From positions 1 through 64,000 of the forward strand of contig CAYQQQ010000009.1 of assembly GCA_964420125.1 (NCBI GenBank): a DNA stretch of 64,000 nt, in the 5' to 3' direction. The stretch is from CAYQQQ01 sp964420125 (GTDB taxonomy: Bacteria > Actinomycetota > Acidimicrobiia > Acidimicrobiales > Microtrichaceae). The notes beneath the pieces were generated by a model, which worked only from the letters and a program-made list of their open reading frames with translations, ran no database searches and was not told the DNA's origin. Below are positions 44,269-52,523 of this stretch, piece by piece (position 1 is the first letter of the stretch; each line of letters starts with the position of its first letter). Made by a program: the position numbers and the translations under genes.

Positions 44269-45762
44269 GTGAGCACCGACGCCCTCGACACCGCGGCGGC
44301 CGGGGTCGGGCCGGCCCTGCTCGACCTGCTCAACGGCTTCATCGGCGAGCTGCGAGAAGCGGGCCTGCCGGTCAGCCTGACCGAGAACCTCGACGCCATG
44401 CAGGCGGTGCAGCACATCCCGCTGGAGGATCGCGAGGCGTTCAAGTACGCCCTGGCGGCCACCCTCGTGAAGAACCACGCACACTGGAGGGCCTTCGAGA
44501 CGGTCTTCGAGGTCTACTTCTCGCTGCGGGGCCGTGAGTACGCCGTGGGCGAGGATGCCGAGTCCGCCGACCTCGACGACCTGGATCCGGCGGACATGGA
44601 CGGCGAGGGCGATCGCTCCGGCGAGGGCCAGGGCCAGGGCGGCGCCGGCGACAACCTCACGCCGGAGGAGCTCGCCCAGATGCTCTACCAGGCGCTGCTG
44701 CGCGGCGACCAGGGCATGATGCGGGCGACCGCCCGCCAGGCCGTCAAGCGGTTCGCCGGCATGGAGCCGGGCCGTCCCGTCGGCGGCACCTACTACCTGT
44801 ACCGCACGCTGCGGAACCTCGATCTCGACGGGGCCCTCGAGAAGCTGCTCGAGGCAGCCCGCGACGCCTCCCCCGAGCCCCTCACGCCCCTGGAGGAGCG
44901 ACTGGAGCGCGACGAGTACGAGCACCGCATCGAGGACCTCAGACGGGAGATCGAAGCGGAGATCCGCCGACGCCTGGTGGCGGACCGTGGGGTGGAGGCG
45001 ATGGCCAAGACGCTGCGCAAGCCGCTGCCGGAGGACATCGACTTCATGCACGCCAGCCGGGAGGAGATGGTGGCGCTGCGCAAGGCCCTGCAGCCCCTCA
45101 CCCGCCGCCTTGCGGTCCGCCTGGCCCGCAAGCGCCGCCACGGACGAAAGGGCCCGCTCGACTTCCGCAGCACCGTGCGCCACTCGCTCAGCTACGGCGG
45201 CGTGCCGGCGGAGCCGAAGTTCCGCTATCCCCGGCCGGCGAAGCCGGAGATCTTCGTGATCGCGGACATCTCCGGCTCGGTCGCGGCGTTCGCCCGGTTC
45301 ACGCTGCACCTCGTGCACGCCATCGCGTCGCAGTTCTCCCGGGTCCGCAGCTTCGTGTTCATCGACGGCATCGACGAGGTGACCCGGTTCTTCGAGGGCG
45401 AGGAGGACATCCTCGCCGCCATACATCGGGTGAACACCGAGGCGGACGTGGTGTGGGTCGACGGCCACTCGGACTACGGCCACGCCTTCGAGGTGTTCTG
45501 GCAGCGCCACGGACGTGACATCGGCCCCAAGACCACCGTGATCATCCTCGGGGACGCTCGGAACAACTACCACGCCGCCCAGTCGTGGGTGATCAAGGAG
45601 ATGCGCCACAAGGCCCGCCACGTGTACTGGCTGAACCCCGAGCCCCGCGCCTACTGGGACACCGGGGATTCCATCGTGGGTGAGTACGGGGTGCACTGCG
45701 ACGGCACCTTCGAGTGCCGCAACCTCCGTCAGCTGGAGCGCTTCGTCGACCACCTGGTGTGA
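44269..45762 (+). CDS. CoxE-like VWA domain protein
   Basis: The 497-residue protein pairs with the MoxR ATPase before it. The N-terminal half is helical with an acidic Asp/Glu/Gly insertion (about 95-125). The C-terminal VWA domain has the MIDAS DISGS motif beginning at Asp333, with later SDYGHAF and ILGDARNN blocks. No signal peptide or membrane segment is visible, so it is cytosolic. CoxE-type VWA proteins help insert metal in Mo-Cu hydroxylases in some bacteria; the absence of such genes here leaves its client open. Confidence 0.88.
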   Translation: MSTDALDTAAAGVGPALLDLLNGFIGELREAGLPVSLTENLDAMQAVQHIPLEDREAFKYALAATLVKNHAHWRAFETVFEVYFSLRGREYAVGEDAESADLDDLDPADMDGEGDRSGEGQGQGGAGDNLTPEELAQMLYQALLRGDQGMMRATARQAVKRFAGMEPGRPVGGTYYLYRTLRNLDLDGALEKLLEAARDASPEPLTPLEERLERDEYEHRIEDLRREIEAEIRRRLVADRGVEAMAKTLRKPLPEDIDFMHASREEMVALRKALQPLTRRLAVRLARKRRHGRKGPLDFRSTVRHSLSYGGVPAEPKFRYPRPAKPEIFVIADISGSVAAFARFTLHLVHAIASQFSRVRSFVFIDGIDEVTRFFEGEEDILAAIHRVNTEADVVWVDGHSDYGHAFEVFWQRHGRDIGPKTTVIILGDARNNYHAAQSWVIKEMRHKARHVYWLNPEPRAYWDTGDSIVGEYGVHCDGTFECRNLRQLERFVDHLV

Positions 45763-45826
45763 TCGGTGCGACGCTGGTCGATCCGCCATTCTCAACCGCG
45801 TTCCCCGACGTGTCGACGTCCTCTGG

Positions 45827-47266
45827 GTGAGCTCGCGCAGCGGCCTGTCCGCGCTGCCGTCCCCGAGCCCGGAGCCACGGGGCCGAGGCGTCGACGCGGG
45901 CGCGCTCGGTGGCCCGCCGCTCGAGGTGGTGGAGCTCGCCGCGTGCCACGGACCGGATCTGCTGCTGGTGGTCGACCCCGGGGGCGCCCTTCGCTTCGGC
46001 AGCCTGGCCAGCGTGCGGGTCCTCGGCCTGGACCCCCTGGAGCACCTCGGGGACCCGATCCTCGACTTCGTGCACCCCGACGACCTGGAGCAGGCGGCGG
46101 GTGCGCTGGACGAGGCGAGCCGGTCGTCGGGGAGCCACCAGCCGGTGCGGATGCGCATCAGGGGGGCATCCCAGCTCGGTTGGGTGCACTGCGAGGTGAC
46201 CGCGGAGACGGTCGAGCGCGAGTCGGGCACCTGGATGGTCCTGTCCCTGCGGGCACTGGTCGGTCGCAGCGAGGTGACCGAGCGACGCGAGGAGATCACC
46301 CGCCTCATCATCCGGTGCACCCCGATGTGCGCCAGCGTCGGATGGCGTTCGGTCGAGGCGGCCGTGACCGGGGTGCTGGCCGCGTTGGGTTCGATCGTGG
46401 GTGCAGGCATCGTCACCCTGAGCGGGGCGACCGGCCCGAATGGCTCGCGCCGCGCGGTGGAGTGGGTGGCACCCGGACTGGAGGTGCCTGTCCCGACGCG
46501 ACCCGTGCACAGCCTCTGGCAGGACGGGGAGATGACCACCGACCTGCTCCGGCTGAGCACCGACCTCGACGACCTGGCGGCTTCCGACGAGCTCGACCGG
46601 CTCCGCGCCGGCGGGGTGCGCACCGTGATCGAGGTCCCGCTCCCCGGGGCGGGTTCCTCGTTGCTGCGCTTCGGGTTCGCCGGGGATTGGACCTCATGGG
46701 ACGACGCCAACTGCGACCTCGTGCGCATGCTGGGCACGACGCTCAACTCGACGCTGCGGCGGACCTCGACCGAGCGGGAGCTCTACGAGCGCTCACGACG
46801 TGATCCGCTGACGGGGCTGCTCAACGGAGCCGAGGTGGTCGCCGTGTTGGAGGATCGACTGCAGCGCGCCGCCAGCGCCGGGCAGGTGGGGTCGGTCGGC
46901 GTCCTCTTCGCCGACCTCGACGGGTTCAAGGCGGTGAACGACTCGCTCGGCCACGCCGAGGGCGACCGGCTGCTGCTGTCCGTCGCTGACGCGTTCCGAA
47001 CCGAGGTGCGCGACGGTGATGTGGTGGGGCGCATGGGAGGTGACGAGTTCGCAGTGGTCTGCGGACGCCTCGACGCCCCGGAGGACCTCGACGGCGTGTC
47101 GAGGCGGCTCGAGGCGGCGGTCGCCAGCCTGGGTACGCAGGATGCGCCGCTGTCGGTCAGCCTCGGCTCCGCAGTGGCGAGACCCGAGGAAGGGGCGAAG
47201 AGCCTCATCGCCAGAGCGGACATGACGATGCTGCGACGGAAGCGGGAGCGCCGCCCTCCCGCCTGA
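45827..47266 (+). CDS. PAS-GGDEF diguanylate cyclase
   Basis: The 479-residue protein has an N-terminal PAS domain (about 25-140, with LDFVHPDDLEQA), a GAF-like middle region and a C-terminal GGDEF domain. The active site GGDEF is at residues 404-408 and the RxxD inhibitory site (RDGD) lies five residues before it. No membrane segment is visible. It appears to be a tandem duplicate of the next gene, whose ATG at 47341 is 75 bp on. The GTG at 45827 is a best guess; upstream in-frame starts overlap the VWA gene. Confidence 0.87.
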   Translation: MSSRSGLSALPSPSPEPRGRGVDAGALGGPPLEVVELAACHGPDLLLVVDPGGALRFGSLASVRVLGLDPLEHLGDPILDFVHPDDLEQAAGALDEASRSSGSHQPVRMRIRGASQLGWVHCEVTAETVERESGTWMVLSLRALVGRSEVTERREEITRLIIRCTPMCASVGWRSVEAAVTGVLAALGSIVGAGIVTLSGATGPNGSRRAVEWVAPGLEVPVPTRPVHSLWQDGEMTTDLLRLSTDLDDLAASDELDRLRAGGVRTVIEVPLPGAGSSLLRFGFAGDWTSWDDANCDLVRMLGTTLNSTLRRTSTERELYERSRRDPLTGLLNGAEVVAVLEDRLQRAASAGQVGSVGVLFADLDGFKAVNDSLGHAEGDRLLLSVADAFRTEVRDGDVVGRMGGDEFAVVCGRLDAPEDLDGVSRRLEAAVASLGTQDAPLSVSLGSAVARPEEGAKSLIARADMTMLRRKRERRPPA

Positions 47267-47340
47267 TGTGGCATCCGCCACGCACGGTGGGGGTACGACT
47301 GCTTTGCGCAGCGCGCAGGGAGGTGCCATGCTGGCCGGGC

Positions 47341-48819
47341 ATGGCGGGAGAACAGGCGAGAGGCGACGCATCGTGGAGCTCGGACGCGGGCGGCGCCGAA
47401 CCGGTCCGGCGTCGGTTCCCTCGGCGCGGTGGTGGGTGGGAGGATCCTCGACAGCTCGCGCGCCTCGCCGCCGAACACGGACCGGACATGTTGGTCGTCG
47501 CCGATCCCAAGGGCGTCCTGCGCTTCGTGGGGCGCGCGGCAGAGCGGATTCTGGGGGTCGACCCCCGCCGGCATCCCGAGGCGCACCTGCTGCACCACGT
47601 GCACCCCGACGACGGCACCGCCGTGCTGTCCACGATCGAGCACGCCAGCCGGCAGCCCGGCTACCACCAGCCCGTGATGGTGCGGGTTCGTCGTGCCGAC
47701 GAGGGTTGGGTCGACTGCGAAGCCAACTGCCAGACGGTGGCGGGACCGGGGGGGATGTGGGCCATCTTCTCCATCCGAGGAGTACGTGACCGCAGCCAGA
47801 TCGACGAGCGGCGCGCCGCCATCGAGCGGCTCATCCAGACCGCCTCCCTGGAGTGCGCCCGCGTGCGCTGGTTCGAAGCCGACGACGTCGCGGAGCACCT
47901 GCTGCGATCCTTGGCCGGTCTGCTCGGCGCCCGCGAGGTCGAGCTGGCCTGGGTGCACGACGAGCGGGATCCCCTGGCGGTGCTCACGCTGGGTGCCCAT
48001 TGGATGGCGCGCGTGGAGGAGGCATGGGAGGGGGGCGGACCCCCCGAGCTCGGTTCGGCGTTCGAGCTCCTGGGCGAATCGGCCTCGGCACCGATGGCTG
48101 CGGTGATCGACGTGGCCGGGCTCCAGGGGGCATCGCACTCGTCCACCGCCAAGCGGTACCTCGAGGCCGGCCTGAGCTCGGCGGTCGAGTTGCGGCTGAG
48201 CCCGGGCACGCGCGGCGCCGTGCTGCGCATCGGCTTCGCCGGCGAACCCGAGCGCTGGGACAGCCACAACACTGACGTCGTCCAGCTGATCGCCACCATC
48301 GTGCTGTCCACGCTTCGGCGCTGCCAGGCCGAGGAGCGCCTCAACGAGCGGGCGCGACGCGACCCTCTCACCGGACTGCTCAACCGCGACGAGCTCTACA
48401 AGGCGCTGACCCGCGAGGTGGCCTCATCTCAGCGTGGCGGCCGAGTTGGCGTGCTCTACGTCGACGTCGACCGCTTCAAGCAGCTCAACGACCGTCACGG
48501 GCACGCCGTGGGCGACGAGGTCCTTCGGGCGGTGGCCGGCGCCCTGGAGGACGCCGTGCGCGAAGGCGACGTGGTGGCCCGCATGGGTGGTGACGAGTTC
48601 GTGGCGGTGTGCCGGGGCCTGGACTCCGCGGAGAACCTCGACGCCGTCGCCCGGCGGATGTCCGAGAGGGTGGCTCGCCTGCGCAAGCGCGGGGTGGCCG
48701 CGGGCGTGAGCATCGGTCGTGCCATGTGGGCGCCCGAGCTGACCGCGGACGAGCTCATCGGGTTGGCCGACGCCGACATGTACCGCGACAAGCGGGCCCG
48801 TCGCCGGGCGCTCGGCTGA
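47341..48819 (+). CDS. PAS-GGDEF diguanylate cyclase (tandem paralogue)
   Basis: The 492-residue protein has the same layout as the upstream cyclase: PAS (with LLHHVHPDDGTA), GAF-like middle, GGDEF at residues 416-420, and an RxxD site (REGD) five residues before. The PAS halves align closely, including GPDxLxVxDPxGxLRF. Both catalytic and inhibitory residues are intact. The start is uncertain: ATG at 47341 is used, GTG at 47323 is possible. It ends 47 bp before a convergent regulator gene with a hairpin between. Confidence 0.87.
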   Translation: MAGEQARGDASWSSDAGGAEPVRRRFPRRGGGWEDPRQLARLAAEHGPDMLVVADPKGVLRFVGRAAERILGVDPRRHPEAHLLHHVHPDDGTAVLSTIEHASRQPGYHQPVMVRVRRADEGWVDCEANCQTVAGPGGMWAIFSIRGVRDRSQIDERRAAIERLIQTASLECARVRWFEADDVAEHLLRSLAGLLGAREVELAWVHDERDPLAVLTLGAHWMARVEEAWEGGGPPELGSAFELLGESASAPMAAVIDVAGLQGASHSSTAKRYLEAGLSSAVELRLSPGTRGAVLRIGFAGEPERWDSHNTDVVQLIATIVLSTLRRCQAEERLNERARRDPLTGLLNRDELYKALTREVASSQRGGRVGVLYVDVDRFKQLNDRHGHAVGDEVLRAVAGALEDAVREGDVVARMGGDEFVAVCRGLDSAENLDAVARRMSERVARLRKRGVAAGVSIGRAMWAPELTADELIGLADADMYRDKRARRRALG

Positions 48820-48844
48820 GTGCCGACGCATGACGCGACTGCGT

Positions 48845-48861
48845 GGGCGAGCCCATCGCCC
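48845..48861. terminator. Hairpin between convergent genes
   Basis: GGGCGA, GCCCA loop and TCGCCC sit midway between the stop codons of the cyclase (48819) and the PaaX-like gene (48867). It could work in both directions. No T tract. Confidence 0.35.
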
Positions 48862-48866
48862 GATGA

Positions 48867-49799
48867 TCACGGCAGGTGCGCGATGGCGTCGTCGAACACC
48901 TTGAACAGCGCAGGGCCGCGCTGGTCGTCCCGGGTGAGCACGCCGAGGCGGCGGCACTGCGCCAGCAGCTCTCTGGCCTGCCGTCCGGGCCACGGCTTCT
49001 CCAGCAGCTCGGGCGGCAGCAGCGGATCCGACTCGTTGCACTCGTTGAAGTGGATGGCGATCTGCAGGGCGCCGGGCAGGAAGTCCTGCTCGGAGAGCCG
49101 CTCGCCGCGCTGGCGCATGGCTCCCAGGGCCTCGGGCACCGTGCGGTAGCGCTCGATGAACCCCCGGTAGCGATCGGCGACCGCGTCGAGGTCCCAGAGC
49201 TCGGCGGCCAGGGCCCGGGGGTTGGACTCACCCCCCACGACCAGGTCGTCGGTGCTGGCCACGCTCACGTGGGCGACCAGGTCCAGTCGGGCCGCTCCTT
49301 CGAGCACCTCGTGCTCCCAGCGGTGGGGCGACACGTAGAGCCCCGGCTGCAGCGCGGCGCCACCGAGGTTGATCAGGTGGTCCCGGAAGCGGTCGCGGTC
49401 GGCGCGCCGTGACTCGGGGATGGCGAAGGCGGCCAGCCGCCATCGCCGGTCCCAGCCGCGGCCGGCGGCGTCCTGGGCGTAGGCCAGCAGGTGGCGCTGC
49501 TGGGTGACCTCGAGCAGCGCCCGGCCCGCCGGCGTCGCCGGGAACACGGCGTCGCGGCCCTCTCCCCGACGTTCGAACAGGCCTTCGCCGATCAGGCGGC
49601 GCAGGCAGGAGCGCACCGTCTCCACCCCGATCCCGCATTCCGAAGCCACCCTGTACAGCTCCGCGCCGTGCACGGTGCCGTCCTCGTGGGCGAGGCCGAG
49701 CACCATCAGACGCGTCGGCACGCCGCCGTCGAGCAGGGTGGCATCCAAGCCGATGGGGCTGGTCGAAGCTGGGTCGGGCGCGTCGCTCACGACCGCCAT
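48867..49799 (-). CDS. PaaX-family transcriptional regulator
   Basis: The 310-residue protein has a winged helix-turn-helix (about 30-100: GAELYRVASECGIGVETVRS, then LRRLIGEGLFERRGEGRD) and a central PaaX-like domain with RWRLAAFAIPES. PaaX represses phenylacetate degradation genes in response to phenylacetyl-CoA; no paa genes are present here, so the target is unknown. On the minus strand TTGACA, an 18-bp spacer and TTCCAT precede an in-frame GTG at 49790 by 7 nt, so the true start may be that GTG rather than ATG 49799. Confidence 0.83.
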   Translation of the reverse strand: MAVVSDAPDPASTSPIGLDATLLDGGVPTRLMVLGLAHEDGTVHGAELYRVASECGIGVETVRSCLRRLIGEGLFERRGEGRDAVFPATPAGRALLEVTQQRHLLAYAQDAAGRGWDRRWRLAAFAIPESRRADRDRFRDHLINLGGAALQPGLYVSPHRWEHEVLEGAARLDLVAHVSVASTDDLVVGGESNPRALAAELWDLDAVADRYRGFIERYRTVPEALGAMRQRGERLSEQDFLPGALQIAIHFNECNESDPLLPPELLEKPWPGRQARELLAQCRRLGVLTRDDQRGPALFKVFDDAIAHLP

Positions 49800-49827
49800 G
49801 GAACCCGGCTCCCCGCACGGCTGTCAA
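49798..49827 (-). promoter_or_regulatory. Promoter of the PaaX-like gene
   Basis: On the minus strand TTGACA (49822-49827), 18 bp, then TTCCAT (49798-49803). The -35 is a perfect consensus. The -10 overlaps the annotated ATG and points to leaderless initiation at GTG 49790. Confidence 0.45.
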
Positions 49828-49894
49828 AGGCGGTCGAGCCCCGGCGGGCCTTCCACGCTCCCACATCGGAGGTACCGCCGGCCGGCGCAGCCCC

Positions 49895-50614
49895 TCAGTA
49901 GTGCAGGCCGCACTCGGTCTTGTCGCGTCCTGCCCATCGACCCGAACGCGGGTCCTCGCCGTCGGTCACCGGCTTGGTGCACGGCATGCAGCCGATCGAG
50001 GGGTATCCCCTGGCGGTCAGGGGGTTCACCGGCACGTCGTGCTCGGCGATGTAGCCCGCCACGTCCTCATGGGTCCAGTTGGCCAGCGGGTTCACCTTGA
50101 CCAGGCCCCGCAGGTCGCGGGCCACGATCGGCGAGCCCGCCCTGCTGGGGGCTTCGTCTCGGCGCAGGCCCGACATCCAGGCGGCCTTCCCGGCGAGGGC
50201 CCTGTCGAGTTGGCCGACCTTCACCGCCGAGCAGCAGTTCTCCGGGTCGGCGATCCACAGCGCCTCGTCGTGGGGTGCGACGGTCATGATCCGAAGGTTC
50301 AGCCCGTAGCGACGCCGCACCGTCTCGACGGTCTCGAGCGTCTCGGGGAAGTGGTAGCCGGTGTCGATGAACACGACCTCGATGGCGGGCGCCACCTTCA
50401 CCGCCAGGTCGATCAGCACCGAATCGGTCATGGAGGCTGCCAGCGAGAGCAGGGGGCCGTAGCTGTCGGCGGCCCAGCGAACGATCTTCGACGCGGGTGC
50501 CGTCTCGAACTCGGCGTTGAGCTCCACGAGCTCGGCGTCGGTGAAGTGGACGGGTTCGAACCAGCCAGGCGGTGGTTCGGTCGGTTCGCTGCCGACGGGC
50601 ACTCCGATGCTCAT
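49895..50614 (-). CDS. cysH: Phosphoadenylyl/adenylyl-sulfate reductase
   Basis: CysH reduces activated sulfate to sulfite. The 239-residue protein has the PP-loop-like PAPS/APS fold with SLAASMTDSVLIDLA and the catalytic C-terminal ECGLH. Two cysteine pairs, CC (in ENCCSAVKV) and CMPC, indicate a 4Fe-4S cluster, which marks APS-type reductases, common in Actinobacteria. The ATG at 50614 overlaps the sulfite reductase stop by ATGA. Sulfate adenylyltransferase genes are not in the window. Confidence 0.93.
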   Translation of the reverse strand: MSIGVPVGSEPTEPPPGWFEPVHFTDAELVELNAEFETAPASKIVRWAADSYGPLLSLAASMTDSVLIDLAVKVAPAIEVVFIDTGYHFPETLETVETVRRRYGLNLRIMTVAPHDEALWIADPENCCSAVKVGQLDRALAGKAAWMSGLRRDEAPSRAGSPIVARDLRGLVKVNPLANWTHEDVAGYIAEHDVPVNPLTARGYPSIGCMPCTKPVTDGEDPRSGRWAGRDKTECGLHY

Positions 50615-52425
50615 GCCGCGCACTCCGAATCGCCCACGGCCTTGACGTAGGGCCCGGTCTCACCGAAGTCCACGAAGAAGTCGGGGTTCTCCTCTGGGGT
50701 CGGGAACTCCGCCAGGTCCGCCAGGCCTTCGGCGACGGCGCCGGCGCCACCCACCCGATCGAGCCAGGTGGCGAAGCTCTCCCCGAGCTCGCGCTCGGTC
50801 GCGTAGCGGCCGACCACCCGCGCAGCCGCCTCCGGGGCGGTCCTGGCCGGGAGGCGCAGGGCCTTCTGGGCGAACACCGCCTGCTCGTTGCCGACGTAGC
50901 CGCCCAGCAGCATCTGGTAGCCCGGGGCGGACACGCCGTGGGCCCGTCGTTCGGCACCGAAGAACCCGATGTCGGCCACGTGGTGCTGGCCGCAGGAGTT
51001 GGTGCAACCCGAGATGTTGATGCGCACGCCGTCGACCTCGGCCAGCCCGGCCGCCTCCAGAGCCTCGCCGATGGCGGAGGCGAGCCCTCGTGACTGGGTG
51101 ACGGCCAGGTTGCAGGTGTCGGCGCCGGGGCACGCCACCACGTCCCGGCTGAGCTCGGCGCCCGGGCGGGCCATGTCCAACTGCTCGAGCCGCAGGTGCA
51201 GCTCGGGGAGCTGCTCCTCCCGAAGCCCGCGAAGTGCGAAGTTCTGCCGGTTGGTGATCCGCACCTCGACGCCCAGGTCGCGGGCGATGGACGCCATGCC
51301 CCGGAACTGCGCGGCGGTCACGTCGCCGAGCCGGGACCACGCCATGGCGCTGAGCGTGCCCTTGGCGACCCCCCGGACCACGTTGGCCTGCTGCCAGCGA
51401 TCGAAGGCCGTGGTGCCGCCCAAGGTGACCGGCACTCCCTGGCCGACGCCGGTCGCCGGCCCGGTGCCGCGGCCTGCCGGGGCGTCGCCGGACTCGAGCA
51501 CCTGCGCCGGCAGTCCACCCGGCCAGCTGGAGGACGCCAGCAGGAACCGCCGCGACGCCAGGACGCGGGAGCGGGTCTCGTCCTCGCCCAGCTGGTCGAC
51601 CACCCACTTCATCCGGGCGCGCAGCTTGTTCTTGCGGTTCCCGGTCTGCTCGAACACGCGCACGCAGGCCTCGAGGGTCGCCAGCAGCTCCTCGCGGGCG
51701 GTGAAGTCCTCCAGCGCGAAGGCGGGGAACGGGTTCGCGCCCAGTCCGCCGGCGACGTAGACCCGGAACCCCGCCTCGGTCGAGCCGTCGGGAGCGGTGC
51801 GGGAGATGGCGATCACCCCGATGTCGTTGAACATGGCCTGGCCGCAGTCCGTGACGCATCCCGAGAAGTTGATCTTGAACTTCCTGGGGAGGCGCTGGGC
51901 GATGGGGTTGCGCAGGAAGTGACGGAACGCCGCCTCGGCCCAGGGCTGGATGTCCAGCACCTCGTGGGGGCACGCTCCGGCGAGGTGGCATCCGGTGACG
52001 TTGCGCACCGTGTCGGAGCAGGCCTCCCTCGTGGTGAGCCCCACCGCTGCGAGGTCCCACAGGGCGTTGGGCACCTCGGTGAGCTGCACGAAGTGGAACT
52101 GCACGTTCTGTCGGGTGGTGAGGTGGCCCCAACCCCGGCTGTAGCGCTCTGAGATCTCGGCGAGGCGGTCGAGCTGGTCCGGGGTGACCGCGCCGTAGGG
52201 GGCCTTGATCCTCAGCATCTGGTTGTGGCCGCCCTGGCGTTGGCCGTACACGCCGTTCGCCAGGCGGAACACCTTGAAGACGTCCTCGTCGAGCGCTCCG
52301 CTGAGGTAGCGCTCGAGCTGGGTCTCGAACTTGCGGATGTCGGCCACCATGGCCGGGTCGATGCTGTCGATGTCGGGCGGCACCATGGTGGGCTGACCGT
52401 CGGTGTCGATCTCGATCGCGGTCAT
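50611..52425 (-). CDS. sir: Ferredoxin-type nitrite/sulfite reductase (assimilatory sulfite reductase)
   Basis: The 604-residue enzyme reduces sulfite to sulfide. Two ferredoxin-like/sirohaem half-domains are visible (GGHNQMLRIKAPYG early; TRQNVQFHFVQL), and the sirohaem/4Fe-4S cysteines occur as CPGADTC and GCTNSC. Adjacent Tyr-Cys crosslink residues of mycobacterial SirA were not checked. Operon with cysH (ATGA overlap) supports sulfite over nitrite as substrate. A TTGACC-TAGAAA promoter lies about 70 bp upstream. Confidence 0.93.
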   Translation of the reverse strand: MTAIEIDTDGQPTMVPPDIDSIDPAMVADIRKFETQLERYLSGALDEDVFKVFRLANGVYGQRQGGHNQMLRIKAPYGAVTPDQLDRLAEISERYSRGWGHLTTRQNVQFHFVQLTEVPNALWDLAAVGLTTREACSDTVRNVTGCHLAGACPHEVLDIQPWAEAAFRHFLRNPIAQRLPRKFKINFSGCVTDCGQAMFNDIGVIAISRTAPDGSTEAGFRVYVAGGLGANPFPAFALEDFTAREELLATLEACVRVFEQTGNRKNKLRARMKWVVDQLGEDETRSRVLASRRFLLASSSWPGGLPAQVLESGDAPAGRGTGPATGVGQGVPVTLGGTTAFDRWQQANVVRGVAKGTLSAMAWSRLGDVTAAQFRGMASIARDLGVEVRITNRQNFALRGLREEQLPELHLRLEQLDMARPGAELSRDVVACPGADTCNLAVTQSRGLASAIGEALEAAGLAEVDGVRINISGCTNSCGQHHVADIGFFGAERRAHGVSAPGYQMLLGGYVGNEQAVFAQKALRLPARTAPEAAARVVGRYATERELGESFATWLDRVGGAGAVAEGLADLAEFPTPEENPDFFVDFGETGPYVKAVGDSECAA

Positions 52426-52493
52426 GGCTCGATCGTGGTCATGGATCGGGGCTCCTGTGGGTTCCGGGCCGATTCCCGACCCGACAGGTCATA

Positions 52494-52523
52494 TTTCTAC
52501 CCAAATCCGACCAGATCGGTCAA
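52494..52523 (-). promoter_or_regulatory. Promoter of the sir-cysH operon
   Basis: On the minus strand TTGACC (52518-52523), an 18-bp spacer and TAGAAA (52494-52499) precede sir with a leader of about 60 nt. An imperfect dyad (GACC-AGATC-GGTC, plus-strand 52508-52520) overlaps the -35 and spacer and could be an operator for a sulfur regulator. The -35 also overlaps the stop codon of the upstream DAHP synthase gene. Confidence 0.5.

Noticed and set aside
44236..46746. 836-codon minus-strand frame opposite the VWA and first PAS-GGDEF genes
   Set aside because: Antisense shadow; the MIDAS and GGDEF motifs are on the plus strand.
47268..47789. Plus-strand frame starting at ATG 47328 right after a good AGGAGG-like site
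   Set aside because: It is one frame off the PAS-GGDEF gene and encodes Arg/Gly-rich sequence without domains.
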